64,000 nucleotides of DNA from Fimbriimonadaceae bacterium. Its GTDB lineage: Bacteria; Armatimonadota; UBA10988. Positions 39,539 to 49,130 of this stretch are shown one piece after another. A program made the position numbers and the translations under genes. The notes beneath the pieces were generated by a model. The model saw nothing but the letters and a program-made list of their open reading frames with translations, did no database searches and was not told the DNA's origin. The stretch covers positions 1 through 64,000 of the forward strand of contig JADZEX010000030.1 of assembly GCA_020850355.1 (NCBI GenBank), in the 5' to 3' direction. How positions within the stretch are numbered: the first letter of the stretch is position 1; each line of letters starts with the position of its first letter.

Positions 39539-40665
39539 GCTGTGCCACACCTCGCCGGCAGCAACCCCTGCAACGCGCTGGCCAACGCGGCTGCCGCCTG
39601 CGGTCGTCCGAGCGCCCGGCTGCGCGCGGCCATCTGGGCCAGCCGGCCCGGTTCGCCGAGCACCGCGGCGAGCTCCTGCCGCAGCCGCTCCGGGGTCAGC
39701 TCGGCATCGTCCACCAGCGTCGCCGCGCCTGCGTCGACCATCCAGGCCGCGTTGCCGCGCTGGTGGTCGTCGGCAGCGCCCGGGAACGGGGAGAGGATCG
39801 CCGGAATGCCGCGCGCGGCCAGCTCGGCCAGCGACATCGCGCCGGCGCGGCTGACCACTAGGTCGGCCACCGCCAGAGCCTGCTCCATCTCGTGCAGGTA
39901 GTCGCGGTACTGGTAGCCGACGGACAGCTCCGCGGCGACTGCGGCCGGCAAGGCCCGAGCATTGACCCGGCCGCCGAGGTGCAGCACCTGCCAGCCCGCG
40001 GCCCAGGGCTCGCGAAGCGACGGTAGCAGGCCGACCAGGGCCTCATTGATCTTCTGCGAGCCGAGGCTGCCGCCAAAGACCAGCAGCGTCGGCCGGGCCG
40101 GGTCGAGCCCGAGTGCCGCGGCGCTGGTCGCGCGGTCGGCGGCCAGGATGGCGGGCCGAATCGGGTAACCCAGCTCCTCGACGCGAAGCCCACCGAAGTA
40201 CGGCCGGGCCGCCGGCATCAGCACGGCGACCAGCTCCGGGCGGGCCCAACGGGCCAGCCAGAGGTTGGCCCGACCCGGCACCGCGTTGGGCTCTAAGATG
40301 GCCCGCGGCAGGCCGCGACGCTTCGCCGCCAGCAGCACCGGGGCGCAGACCTGCCCGCCGGCGCCCACCACCAGGTCCGGGCGGAACTCGTCGAGCAGGC
40401 GCTGCGTCTGCCGCCACCCGCGGAGCCAACGCCCGGCCAGCAGGGCTTTGCGCCAGGCAGGCGCATTGGCCGGGGGCAGGTCCAGGAGTGTCAGGTCAAA
40501 CCCCTCGCGAGGGACCAGGTCGGCTTCCATGCGACTGCGCTCACCGACGAAGCGCACGGCGCGGCCCGGCCCGGCCGCCAGCCAGGCGTGGGCCAGGCTG
40601 ACCAGCGGGTAGATGTGCCCGCCGGTCCCGCCGCCAGCCAACAGGATCCGTGGCGCTTCAGCCAT
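39535..40665 (-). CDS. murG: UDP-GlcNAc:lipid I N-acetylglucosaminyltransferase
   Basis: 376 aa peripheral membrane glycosyltransferase (GT28) that makes lipid II from lipid I. LLAGGGTGGHIYP near the start, GGSLGSQKIN, YRDYLHEM, VSRAGAMSLAELAA and PFPGAADDHQRGNA are the conserved MurG blocks. Length matches the family. The start overlaps the mraY stop by eight bases and the end overlaps the kinase by four. It lies next to the enlarged MraY, its usual pathway partner. Confidence 0.97.
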   Translation of the reverse strand: MAEAPRILLAGGGTGGHIYPLVSLAHAWLAAGPGRAVRFVGERSRMEADLVPREGFDLTLLDLPPANAPAWRKALLAGRWLRGWRQTQRLLDEFRPDLVVGAGGQVCAPVLLAAKRRGLPRAILEPNAVPGRANLWLARWARPELVAVLMPAARPYFGGLRVEELGYPIRPAILAADRATSAAALGLDPARPTLLVFGGSLGSQKINEALVGLLPSLREPWAAGWQVLHLGGRVNARALPAAVAAELSVGYQYRDYLHEMEQALAVADLVVSRAGAMSLAELAARGIPAILSPFPGAADDHQRGNAAWMVDAGAATLVDDAELTPERLRQELAAVLGEPGRLAQMAARSRALGRPQAAAALASALQGLLPARCGTA

Positions 40666-42655
40666 CGGCCAGCTCCTCGGGTGCCAGTCGCCGACAGCGG
40701 TCGACGGTCACGGCGATGGCCTCTTCCAACAGCCCGACCTGCTGCGCCACCGCGGTCTGCGCCGCGGCATGGTCGCTGCTGCGGCTGAGCTTGTCCAGCA
40801 CGCGCCGCGCGTGGTCCAGGCGGTGCTGCAGCAGGTCGCCCAACTCGGTGTGCGCCGCCAGCGCCGCCACACGCGCCACTTCACAGCGATGGTCAGCGGT
40901 CCAGCCGGCGTAGGCCACTTCGGCCGCCGTCAGGGCGTCGGCCTGGTGCTGCTCAATCAGCGCCCGCGCGGCGGGGTCCTCGCGCATCGCGCACCAGGTC
41001 TCGAGCACCCGCACGGCCGCCGCGCGGTGCCCCAGAGTGGCGTACGCCTCCGCCAGCGACGCCAGCAGCTCCGGGCAGCCGGCCGAACTGAAGCGGTCGA
41101 GCGGGACCTGCGACCAGAACCCGACCGCCGCCTCGAAGTGCGCCCGGCCGGCCCCGTCGGCGGCGCGGCGGGCGACCTGGTAGTGCAGCAGGCCAAAGGC
41201 GATGCGGGCGATCACGCGGGAGTGGAAGACCCGGAACAGCCCGGTCCGCCGTTCGAGGAAGCCGAGCGCGCTGACCGGGATGCTGGTCGGCTCGTAGACG
41301 TGGTACAGCCGCCGCTTGCCGACTCGCCAGGGCAGCCCGCGATAGAGCGTCAGCGACTCGCCGTCGGCGCGGTCGGGGCCGATGAAGTAGCAGTCGTAGA
41401 GCAACCGCGTCAGGGCGCCGGCGCCGAGCAGCGCCAGCGCGAACAGCACGCCAGCGACGCAGGACCAGTCGTAGAGCCAGCTCCACTGCCGGTAATCGCC
41501 GTAGGCCGCGGTGACGCCGATCAGCGCGAAGCCGATCCCCAGGGCCCAGGCGCGCAGGGTCAAGCGCCGTCGCACCGCCCCCCGGCGAGCCGCCAGTTCG
41601 CCGGGCTGGCCCTCCAACTCACGCATCAGAAGATGCTCGAAGTGGTGGTGCAGCGGGGCGATGATGAACGGCCGGAAGGGCTCGCCGGCGTGCCGCGCCA
41701 GCGGATCGGTAAGCTGCTGCACCACCGCCCCGGTGGCCCGCTGCAGCAGCACCGAGAGGGCCTCGACGAAGTAGACCCCGCCGACCACGCAGAACAGAAA
41801 CTCCGTGCGACTGAAGACCGCCAGAAAGGCCAGCGCCGCGCCGAGGGCCATCGAGCCGGTGTCGCCAAAGAAGATGGCCCCGCGGCAGAAGTTGAAGTAG
41901 AGGTAGGCCGCCAGACTGCCGGCGATGATGGCGCTCATGCGGCTGAGCGCGAACATTCGAATGGCGACCTCGGTCTCGACGCCCGAGCCGAGCTCCGCGG
42001 CGCCGATCAGGAAGGTCACGATGGCGTAGGCCAAGGCCACCAGCGCGCCGATCCCGCCCGCCAGGCCGTTGAAGCCGTCGGTGATGTTGACGGCGTTGGA
42101 GACCCAGAACAGGAAGACCATCACGAACGGCACCAGCAGCAGGTCGACTTTGAACCCGGCCAGACTGAAGCCGAGCGTCAACGGGACCTTGCCGACGAAA
42201 GGCAGGGTGAGGTACTCGAGGTCCCAGGCGCTGACATAGTGGCGGTAGTACCACGCGAAGCTGGCGGCGAAGGCGAGGGTCACCGCGACCTGCAGCGCGA
42301 CCTTCACCTTGTCGCTGTAGCCGCGGCGCAGGACCTTGCTGCGGTCGTCCAGGAAGCCGAGCAGGCCGAAGCCCCAGAAGGCGATCAGGAAGCAGGCGGC
42401 GTACCCCCGACGGATCTGCCCGGTGCCGGTCAGCAGCGCCACCAGCAGGGTGGCGCCGACCAGCAAGATGAACCCGCCGCCCATCGGAATCGTGTCGGCG
42501 CGGCCCTGGTTGACGCCTTCCTTGCGCTCCCGGCTGACGAAGCCCAGGCGTTGGAAGAGGGGTACCAGCCCGACGCCGAGGACCAGCGTCAGCAACAACG
42601 CCCCGCCGCCGGCGGCGAAGACCGAGCCGAGTCGTTCCCAGAGGCCGGCCGCCAT
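40658..42655 (-). CDS. mraY: MraY phospho-MurNAc-pentapeptide transferase with a long C-terminal extension
   Basis: 665 aa against the usual 320-360. Residues about 1-395 are MraY: LDDRSK with D103, D104 and K107, NAVNITDG at 187-194, FFGDTGS at 263-269 and LHHHFE with three His at 336-338. These match the family's catalytic aspartates and HHH loop. After the normal final helix another hydrophobic segment lies at 398-420. Residues about 425-665 form a soluble helical region with TPR-like runs (LASLAEAYATLGHRAAAVRVLETW) and a coiled-looking end. AGGAGG sits before the ATG. The extension is a genuine continuation of the frame, not a misread neighbour. Its role is unknown, perhaps docking MurG or other divisome proteins. 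Confidence 0.9.
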   Translation of the reverse strand: MAAGLWERLGSVFAAGGGALLLTLVLGVGLVPLFQRLGFVSRERKEGVNQGRADTIPMGGGFILLVGATLLVALLTGTGQIRRGYAACFLIAFWGFGLLGFLDDRSKVLRRGYSDKVKVALQVAVTLAFAASFAWYYRHYVSAWDLEYLTLPFVGKVPLTLGFSLAGFKVDLLLVPFVMVFLFWVSNAVNITDGFNGLAGGIGALVALAYAIVTFLIGAAELGSGVETEVAIRMFALSRMSAIIAGSLAAYLYFNFCRGAIFFGDTGSMALGAALAFLAVFSRTEFLFCVVGGVYFVEALSVLLQRATGAVVQQLTDPLARHAGEPFRPFIIAPLHHHFEHLLMRELEGQPGELAARRGAVRRRLTLRAWALGIGFALIGVTAAYGDYRQWSWLYDWSCVAGVLFALALLGAGALTRLLYDCYFIGPDRADGESLTLYRGLPWRVGKRRLYHVYEPTSIPVSALGFLERRTGLFRVFHSRVIARIAFGLLHYQVARRAADGAGRAHFEAAVGFWSQVPLDRFSSAGCPELLASLAEAYATLGHRAAAVRVLETWCAMREDPAARALIEQHQADALTAAEVAYAGWTADHRCEVARVAALAAHTELGDLLQHRLDHARRVLDKLSRSSDHAAAQTAVAQQVGLLEEAIAVTVDRCRRLAPEELADG

Positions 42656-42663
42656 GTCGCCTC

Positions 42664-43065
42664 CTACCGAATCGAGAGCCGGAGCAGGTGCAGTCCCACG
42701 TTGATCCGCGCGCCGTCGAACAACTCGGCCCGCCCCTGCACCAACTCACCGTTCAGCAGCGTGTCGTTCAGGCTGCCGGCGTCGTCCAGGAAGAAGCGCC
42801 CGTCAACCACCTCCAGCCGCGCGTGGCGCCGCGAGACCGTGCGGTCCTCCAGCACCACATCCTGGTCTGGCGCCCGACCGATGCGCAACCCGGCCGCGGG
42901 CACCACGACCAGTTCGAGCAGGTCGCCGTTGACGCCGAACACCACCAACACCGCCTGCCGCCCGAGCTCCTGCTCCGATTCCCGCGCCGCATCCGAATGC
43001 AGCGCTCGGCGCAGCAGTTGGGTCTCTTCCTCGTCAGCGCGAGGCCGGTCCCGTGGATCGCTCAT
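42664..43065 (-). CDS. FHA-domain protein
   Basis: 133 aa. The C-terminal half is a forkhead-associated domain: LRIGRAPDQDVVLEDRTVSR, then RHARLEVV, then DDAGSLNDTLLNGELV. FHA domains bind phosphothreonine. The first 40 residues are acidic and probably disordered. The start codon lies inside the end of the GNAT gene (32-base overlap); no other start is available in the frame. Placed directly before mraY, it could tie cell-wall synthesis to Ser/Thr kinase signalling. No kinase is seen in this window. Confidence 0.85.
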   Translation of the reverse strand: MSDPRDRPRADEEETQLLRRALHSDAARESEQELGRQAVLVVFGVNGDLLELVVVPAAGLRIGRAPDQDVVLEDRTVSRRHARLEVVDGRFFLDDAGSLNDTLLNGELVQGRAELFDGARINVGLHLLRLSIR

Positions 43066-43537
43066 CCTTTACCCCACCCCGGCGCTGCGTCAGCCGCAGC
43101 ATCACCGGGTCGAAGCCGACCGCCTGCCAGAAGGCCACCGCCGCGGCGTTGGCGCCGGCCACCATCACATCCAAGTAGACCACGCCGCGCTCGTCGCACC
43201 ACGCCTGGGCCGCCCGCACCAGCGCCCGGCCGACGCCCTGCCGGCGGTGGTGCGGCGCCACCACCAGGTTCTCCAGAATCGCCCGCGGCTGCAGCCGGAA
43301 GACGGGCGGGGGTTGCAGCGCCACGGTCACCATGCCCAGCACCACGACGCCCTCGCGGGCCACGCCCAGCAGGTGCTCCGGCCGCGTCAGACGGTCCCGA
43401 AAGGCCTCCTCCAGGTCGGCCATCCAGTGGTTGTGCGGCTCGAAGTAGACGTCCAGCGCGGAGTGCTCCCGCGCCAGCGCCCGCGTCAGGCGGAGCATGT
43501 CCGGCAGATCGGCCAGGCTCGCAGGCTGGACGGTCAC
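43034..43537 (-). CDS. GNAT-family N-acetyltransferase
   Basis: 167 aa. Motif A, RRQGVGRALVRAA, with the preceding ENLVVAPHH and the later AVAFWQAVGFDPVM, is classic GNAT. It would acetylate an amine using acetyl-CoA in the cytosol; the substrate is unknown. GTG at 43537 overlaps the acyl-CoA ligase stop (TAGTG). It overlaps the FHA gene by 32 bases. It lies inside a cell-wall operon, so acetylation of a wall precursor or protein is possible but not shown. Confidence 0.85.
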   Translation of the reverse strand: MTVQPASLADLPDMLRLTRALAREHSALDVYFEPHNHWMADLEEAFRDRLTRPEHLLGVAREGVVVLGMVTVALQPPPVFRLQPRAILENLVVAPHHRRQGVGRALVRAAQAWCDERGVVYLDVMVAGANAAAVAFWQAVGFDPVMLRLTQRRGGVKDERSTGPASR

Positions 43538-45330
43538 TACTCGGCCATCTCCGCCACCAGGCTGGCCCAGTTCGCCAGCACCTCGCGCCGCCGGATCTTC
43601 AAAGTCGGCGTCATCTCGTTGTGTTCCAAGTCCAGCTCACGCGGCAGCAGCCGGAACTTACGAACCATCTCGAACGGCGCCAGGTCGCCCGAGAGCCGGC
43701 TGATCTCTGCGCGCACCAGCTTCTCGGCGGTCTTGGACGCGCACAGCGCAGCCCGGTCGGCAACGCTCTCGCCCTTCGCCTCCACCTCGCGCTGCAGCGC
43801 CTCGAAAGACGGCACGATCAGCGCGGTGACCACGTTCTGGTGGTCGCCGATCAGCATCAACTGGTTGATCAGCGGGCTCTCCAGCAGCCGCGACTCGATC
43901 GGCACCGGCGCCACGTTCTTGCCGTTGGCCAGCACCATGATGTTCTTCTTGCGGTCGGTGATCTGGATCTGCCCATCGGCGACCCAGCGGCCGATGTCGC
44001 CGGTATGGAACCAGCCGTCGGCGTCGATCGCTTCGGCGGTCTCGGCCGGCATCTCGAAGTAGCCCGCCATGACGTGCGGCCCGCGGGTCAGGATCTCGCC
44101 GTCGTCGGCGATCTTGACCTCGATCCCGGCCACCGGGCGACCGATGCAGTCGAACCGTAACTGCTCGCGCGGGTCGTTGATGGTCACCACCGGCGCCGTT
44201 TCGGTCAGGCCGTAACCCTGGCAAATGCGGATGCCGAGGCCGTAGAACCAGCGCCCCAGCTCGGGCGGCAGGGCCGCGCCGCCGGCTACCGTGAAGCGTA
44301 GCCGGTCGAGCCCGATCTGCTCGCGCACGGCGCTGAAGACGCGCTGCTCGGCGAGGCGCTGCTGCAGTTTCAGCCAGCCCGAGAGCGGGCGACCCTCGAC
44401 ATAGGCCCGGCTGACCTGGTCGGCGACCTGCAGGGCCCAGCGCGCGATCACTCCGGCCAGTCCGGTCTTGTTCTGAATGCCGTCGCTGACCCGCTCGCGG
44501 ATCAGCTCCAGGAAGCGCGGCACGCTGATCAGGACGGTTGGCCGCACCTTCACCAGATTCGGCCCGAGCGCTCGCAGGCTCTCGTTGTAGAGGTTGGCCG
44601 CGCCGACGCTGATGCCCAGGAAGGTGACCATCCGCTGGAACACATGCGACAGCGGCAGGAACGTGACGAACCGCTCGCCGGCCTCCAGATGCAGCCGCTG
44701 CAGGCAGGTCTGGACGTTGAAGAGCAGGTTGCCGTGGGTCAGCATCGCGCCCTTCGGGACGCCGGTGGTGCCGCTGGTGAAGATGATGGTGGCGATGTCG
44801 CTCTCGCGCAGAGCCGCTTCACGTGCGGCCAGGCGGGGCTGCAGCTCGTCCCGCGCGGCGGCGCCGCGGGCGGCCAAATCGGCCCAGGTGACGTAACTGT
44901 CGGCCGCCGCGGTGAGCTTCTCCGGTCGAAACACGACCACCCGCTCGACGCTCGGCAACTGCTCGCGAATGCTCTCAATCTTGGCGTACTGGTGCTGGTC
45001 CTCGACGATCACCAGCCGCGCCCGGACGCGCTGCACCAGCGGCGCGATCTGCTCGGCGGGCAGCGACGGGTAGAGCGGCACGGTGGTCGCCCCGACCGCC
45101 AGGCTGGCGACATCGGCTTCGACCCACTCGGGGCAGTTCTCGCTGAGCAGCACCACGCGCTCGCCAGCCGTGACGCCGAGGTCAAGCAGCCCGCAGGCGA
45201 GCTGGTCGAGCCGCTCGCCGAACGCGCGGTAGGACACTTCGACCAGGTTGCCGCCGTCCTTGAGCAGCACCGCCGGCCGGTCGGCGTGGTCGGCGACGGC
45301 CTGGCGCACCAGGGCAGGCAGGGATTTCAT
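43537..45330 (-). CDS. Long-chain acyl-CoA synthetase/AMP-binding ligase
   Basis: 597 aa of the ANL superfamily. TSGTTGVPKGAMLTH is the AMP/P-loop motif, GYGLTETAP the A5 block, DGWFHTGDIG and a KKNIMVLANGKNVAP segment close the active site. It activates fatty acids to acyl-CoA with ATP. I chose ATG 45330 because a TATAAT -10 box at 45359-45364 overlaps the upstream ATG. First gene of the operon that continues to the cell-wall genes, so it may serve lipid or envelope metabolism. Confidence 0.85.
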   Translation of the reverse strand: MKSLPALVRQAVADHADRPAVLLKDGGNLVEVSYRAFGERLDQLACGLLDLGVTAGERVVLLSENCPEWVEADVASLAVGATTVPLYPSLPAEQIAPLVQRVRARLVIVEDQHQYAKIESIREQLPSVERVVVFRPEKLTAAADSYVTWADLAARGAAARDELQPRLAAREAALRESDIATIIFTSGTTGVPKGAMLTHGNLLFNVQTCLQRLHLEAGERFVTFLPLSHVFQRMVTFLGISVGAANLYNESLRALGPNLVKVRPTVLISVPRFLELIRERVSDGIQNKTGLAGVIARWALQVADQVSRAYVEGRPLSGWLKLQQRLAEQRVFSAVREQIGLDRLRFTVAGGAALPPELGRWFYGLGIRICQGYGLTETAPVVTINDPREQLRFDCIGRPVAGIEVKIADDGEILTRGPHVMAGYFEMPAETAEAIDADGWFHTGDIGRWVADGQIQITDRKKNIMVLANGKNVAPVPIESRLLESPLINQLMLIGDHQNVVTALIVPSFEALQREVEAKGESVADRAALCASKTAEKLVRAEISRLSGDLAPFEMVRKFRLLPRELDLEHNEMTPTLKIRRREVLANWASLVAEMAE

Positions 45331-45358
45331 GGAGCGACCCACTCCTCGGTCCGCGGCC

Positions 45359-45388
45359 ATTATATGCGACGGGCCGGGAGTGGGGCAA
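45359..45388 (-). promoter_or_regulatory. Sigma70-type promoter of the ligase/cell-wall operon
   Basis: On the minus strand, TTGCCC (45383-45388) and TATAAT (45359-45364) are 18 bases apart. Transcription would start near 45352, about 22 bases before the ATG at 45330. The -10 is a perfect match. Confidence 0.7.
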
Positions 45389-45417
45389 ATCCAGCCGCCC
45401 TCCGGCGGGCGGCCGCC

Positions 45418-48400
45418 TCAGGGCTGCAACACGGTGGGACGCTCCCAACGCAGGTCGTCGCCCGGGCCGACGGCGACCACCCAGAACTCACGCTTGCCGC
45501 GGCCCGCCTCGTCGGCCAGGGCGGTCTCCAGCGCCGGGCCGGTCGGGTCCAGGCGGAAGGTGCCCCCGCCGCTGAGGATCCGCCGCCAGGCGGTCCCGGC
45601 GGCGTTGACCAGCCACTGCCCGGCGTAGCCGCTGGCCAGCGGCAGCCGCGTGTCGGTGGTCACGGTGTGCTGCGCCGCATCGAACCCGGTGAGGCGTGCC
45701 CGGCCGGTCCGGAGCAGCGCCTGCAGCGTCAGCTTCAAGCCTTCGCCCGCCGGTTCGGCCGCCGTCACCAGCCACAGTTTGTCGCCGCCCCGGCCACCCA
45801 GGAAGATGGACTGGCCGACCCAGGCCGCCGCGGTTGGCGCCCCGGCGCCCGGCGTCACGGTCACCGTGTTGGCGACCGCATCGACCGCCACCACCTGCCC
45901 GCTGACGGTCGCTTGCAGCTCGTGGCTGCGCTGACCGATCCGCAGGGTCCGCCCACCGATGGTCGCGGCCGCTTGCCAGCTTCCGTCCGGCGCGTAGCGC
46001 ACCACCGCCAGCGCGGCGTCGGTCTCGAAGTAGCCGGCCACCGTGCGTGGCGCGCCAGCGTCGCGGGCCTGCAAGATCACGTCCACGCCGCCCGGCCGGG
46101 TGACCTTCACCGCGACCGCGTCGGCCGCCGTCGGCAGCAGCTCCACGCTGGCGACCTGGGGCGTCTGGACGAACGGATCGAGCACGGCGACGTAGGTGCT
46201 GCGCAGATCCTGGCCCTGCCGGCGGGCCAGCAGGTAGGGCAGCAGATCCGGCTGCCGCACCGGCGAGGTCCGCGCTTCGGCCACGATCAGCGCGGTCCCC
46301 GGCTGCGCCGGCAGGTGCGTCCGCAGCTTCACCAGCGGCTCTTTGGCGGGCGTTGTTTCGATCACGGCGCCGCTGCCGGCCGCCGCGCGCTGGACATTGA
46401 TGAAGTGCTGGAAGCCGCTGCCGCGGTAGCCGCTGTAGCCGCCGCTGTAGCCCGGCTTGCCGAGCACGGGATCATCGAAGAACTGCCCCACGGCGACGTT
46501 CTCACCGGCCAGCGTACCGCGCGGCTGCGGCGCCCCGAACTGGCCGTTGACGATCTGGCGGGTGCCCGTGACGCCGTGCAGCACGTAGTCGTGCTGCGTG
46601 CCGCCCGCCACGCGGAAGATATCCAGCAGGTAGGCGTCCTGGGACGACGTGCCGATCAGCACCAGGGCGCGGCGGTACTCACTGACCCCGCTGTAGTTGC
46701 CCGGCGCATCGACGTCGGCGTACTGCACCCAGTCGGCGTCGCCGAAGCGGTGCAACCGACCGCCGACGTTGCCATCCTGACGCCGGGCGTTGACCGTCAC
46801 GGTGTTGTGCGCGGCGGTGATCTTCGACCAACTGTAGATCCCCGGCACCTGGTTGTTCATCGCGTCCGGGTAGCCGGTGTCGGGCGTCACCGGCAGCTTG
46901 TGCGCGTAGAGGTCGATGGTCAGGCCGTCGAAATGGCCATGCCCGCCACGGAAGCCGTAGTAGCACTGCAGGCCCACCGTCTGCGCCGGGTTGTTGAGCA
47001 GCGCCATGCCGTAGCCGTCGAGCACCCGGCTGCGCTGCGGGCGGTCCGGTGCGGCCGCCAGGGCCTGCTTCAGCGGCTCGCGCAGGTCGGCCCGGAACAG
47101 GCTGTCGTAGGTCGTGAAGGCGCTGGTAGCGCCGCCCACCTGGTCGAGCAGCGTCGAGAAGGGCTGCCGCGGGTACTTCGTGAAGGCGCTGTGCCACCAG
47201 TTCGGAGAGCCCCGCAGAAGGCCGTGGCGGACGTCGGCGGAGTCGCCGAGGGCCGGCGTGAACTGGTCATTGACCTGAATCGTGCGCATCCAACCGAGCA
47301 GCAGCGGCATCTTCGGGTGGTCCCACAGGTTGGTACCGGCCCGTTCCAGCTCCAGGGCCGTGTCGATCAGGTTGCCGACCCAGCTCGAGTTGTAGCCCGG
47401 CGAGCTCTCCTCGGGCACCCCGTCGCGGTGGACCCAGTTGTAGAGCGCGTAGGGAATCCCCTCCATCGAGCCTTCGGCGCCGGTCTTGTCGAGAATCTCG
47501 GAGAGCACGGCCTGCGCCGGCGCGGCCTGGCGGACCGCTACCAGAATCGCCAGCGCGCGTTGATGCATGCCGAAGTTGCCGCGGATCTTGCCGGCCAGCA
47601 CCGCGTCGATACCGTCCTCCAGGATGTTCGCTTCGATCAGCGAGCGGATCTGCTCACCGCTCTGGCCGCGCAGCCGTTGCAGTTCCTGGTCGCCGTCAAT
47701 GGTCTCCCAAATGTTGTCGTAGGCCTCGGCCAACACGGCGATGGTGCCGGTCTCCCAGATCAGGTTGAGGATCTTGCCGTGGTAGCCCGGGTTCAGGAAG
47801 CCGTACCGCGACTGGGTGTCGTGGTCCATCGCCGGGTAGATGTCGGCGATCCGGCAGAGCATCAGCGCCGCGGCGTGGGCGTACTGCTTGTCGCCGGTCA
47901 GAAGGTACAACCGCGAAAGGTACTGCACGCCGGGCAGCGCGAACTTCTGCCAATGCAGGTGGTTGGCGTGCGCCACCATCCAGCGCCGCTCGGTGCCGTC
48001 GGCCGGCGTCCAGCCCCAGCCGTCGTCGGGGTACGGCCCGCTCAACAGCGCTTTGTTCTGGTACTCCGAAAGGTAGTACGCCCGGAAGTCGTTGCTGGGG
48101 TAGACCTCCCCACCGACCGGGCAGATGATCTTGAAGGGTTGCTCCCACTCCACCTTCCAAGGGTAGGTGCCGAACTTGGTGATGATCTCCTGACGATGCA
48201 CCGGGCAGCCGGCGACGCTGTCGTTGAAGGCCCGCGGGACGCTGCTGTCGGGCAGCCGCCAGACCAGGTCGGCGGGCGGGACCGTCAGCCAGCGTTCACT
48301 GCTGGACTTCATGCTGGCGACCAGCCGCTGAGCGTCGGAGTCGGCAGCCACGCGCTGCCGGGCCAGGGCGACCTCGGCCGGCGTGTGCAGCGCCTGGGCG

Positions 48401-49026
48401 GTCTTCAGCGGCCAGCGTCGGTCGCGCTTCAGGGGCGGCGGCAGCGTGTCGTTCATGAGCACCTCGATCCGTCGGAACTGCCCAAACTCGGTGGCGCCGG
48501 TGTGAAACCCGGTGAAGGCGATCACCACCCAGACCTTGGCGGGCAGCGCGCCGCTCAGCCGGACGCTGAGGTTGCCGCTGCGCCAGGGGCGCCAGGTGAC
48601 CGTGTCTTCGGGGTACTCCACGGTCTGCTGCGCCAGCAGCTCGGCCCGGCCGTAGGTCGGCGCATTCGGCGCGGTCTTGGGGTCGCTCCCGGCCAGCTCC
48701 CAGCCGGCCTGGGTCAGCAACAGCACCCGGATGCTCGGCGTGCGGTTGACCTCGCTGCTGTACCCCTGCAGCTCGCAGCCGATCTGGATGTTGCGCGGTT
48801 TGGGGCTGGGCAGATCGACCTCGCGGCCGAAGTAGACGGTGCCCAGGTGTTGCGGATCCTTGTCATCCACCCCGACCTGCAGGACCTCCTCGCCGTCGAC
48901 CGTGGCGACCTTCCAGGGGTAGGCCGGAACGGCGCCCGCGGCGCGCAGGTCGGGAGTGATCACGTCGAAGTTGCTGTACCGCGCCTGCCAGGGGGTTGCC
49001 AGGAGAATCAGGGACGCCAACCACAT
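45418..49026 (-). CDS. Secreted heparinase II/III-like protein
   Basis: 1202 aa with a signal peptide (MWLASLILLATPWQA). An N-terminal beta domain (about 20-200) precedes an alpha/alpha toroid (about 260-640). The beta-sandwich block near residue 700, GFRGGHGHFDGLTIDLYAHK, carries the GHxHxD-like metal/catalytic motif of heparinase II/III-like lyases. The C-terminal third is beta-rich, with no motif I recognise. ATG 49026 was chosen for its signal peptide and a GGAG about nine bases upstream; a longer frame only extends back through the feo-associated gene. Likely a lyase for acidic polysaccharide, distinct from the one at 11937. Confidence 0.75.
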   Translation of the reverse strand: MWLASLILLATPWQARYSNFDVITPDLRAAGAVPAYPWKVATVDGEEVLQVGVDDKDPQHLGTVYFGREVDLPSPKPRNIQIGCELQGYSSEVNRTPSIRVLLLTQAGWELAGSDPKTAPNAPTYGRAELLAQQTVEYPEDTVTWRPWRSGNLSVRLSGALPAKVWVVIAFTGFHTGATEFGQFRRIEVLMNDTLPPPLKRDRRWPLKTAQALHTPAEVALARQRVAADSDAQRLVASMKSSSERWLTVPPADLVWRLPDSSVPRAFNDSVAGCPVHRQEIITKFGTYPWKVEWEQPFKIICPVGGEVYPSNDFRAYYLSEYQNKALLSGPYPDDGWGWTPADGTERRWMVAHANHLHWQKFALPGVQYLSRLYLLTGDKQYAHAAALMLCRIADIYPAMDHDTQSRYGFLNPGYHGKILNLIWETGTIAVLAEAYDNIWETIDGDQELQRLRGQSGEQIRSLIEANILEDGIDAVLAGKIRGNFGMHQRALAILVAVRQAAPAQAVLSEILDKTGAEGSMEGIPYALYNWVHRDGVPEESSPGYNSSWVGNLIDTALELERAGTNLWDHPKMPLLLGWMRTIQVNDQFTPALGDSADVRHGLLRGSPNWWHSAFTKYPRQPFSTLLDQVGGATSAFTTYDSLFRADLREPLKQALAAAPDRPQRSRVLDGYGMALLNNPAQTVGLQCYYGFRGGHGHFDGLTIDLYAHKLPVTPDTGYPDAMNNQVPGIYSWSKITAAHNTVTVNARRQDGNVGGRLHRFGDADWVQYADVDAPGNYSGVSEYRRALVLIGTSSQDAYLLDIFRVAGGTQHDYVLHGVTGTRQIVNGQFGAPQPRGTLAGENVAVGQFFDDPVLGKPGYSGGYSGYRGSGFQHFINVQRAAAGSGAVIETTPAKEPLVKLRTHLPAQPGTALIVAEARTSPVRQPDLLPYLLARRQGQDLRSTYVAVLDPFVQTPQVASVELLPTAADAVAVKVTRPGGVDVILQARDAGAPRTVAGYFETDAALAVVRYAPDGSWQAAATIGGRTLRIGQRSHELQATVSGQVVAVDAVANTVTVTPGAGAPTAAAWVGQSIFLGGRGGDKLWLVTAAEPAGEGLKLTLQALLRTGRARLTGFDAAQHTVTTDTRLPLASGYAGQWLVNAAGTAWRRILSGGGTFRLDPTGPALETALADEAGRGKREFWVVAVGPGDDLRWERPTVLQP

Positions 49027-49130
49027 GCTGCTGCTCCGAGCCTCAGACCGCGCCCATCGTAGTCGGCTGGGCCGAGCGCCGTCAAACCGGAGACGCGGAT
49101 CCGGTGGTCGACGGCCGGCCACGGCTGGCG

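Noticed and set aside
45331-45360. ATG at 45360 as start of the acyl-CoA ligase
   Set aside because: A perfect TATAAT box overlaps it, so the transcript begins downstream and ATG 45330 is used.
44644-49062. 1472-codon plus-strand open frame
   Set aside because: It is antisense to the acyl-CoA ligase and heparinase-like genes, has low-complexity translation and no family features.
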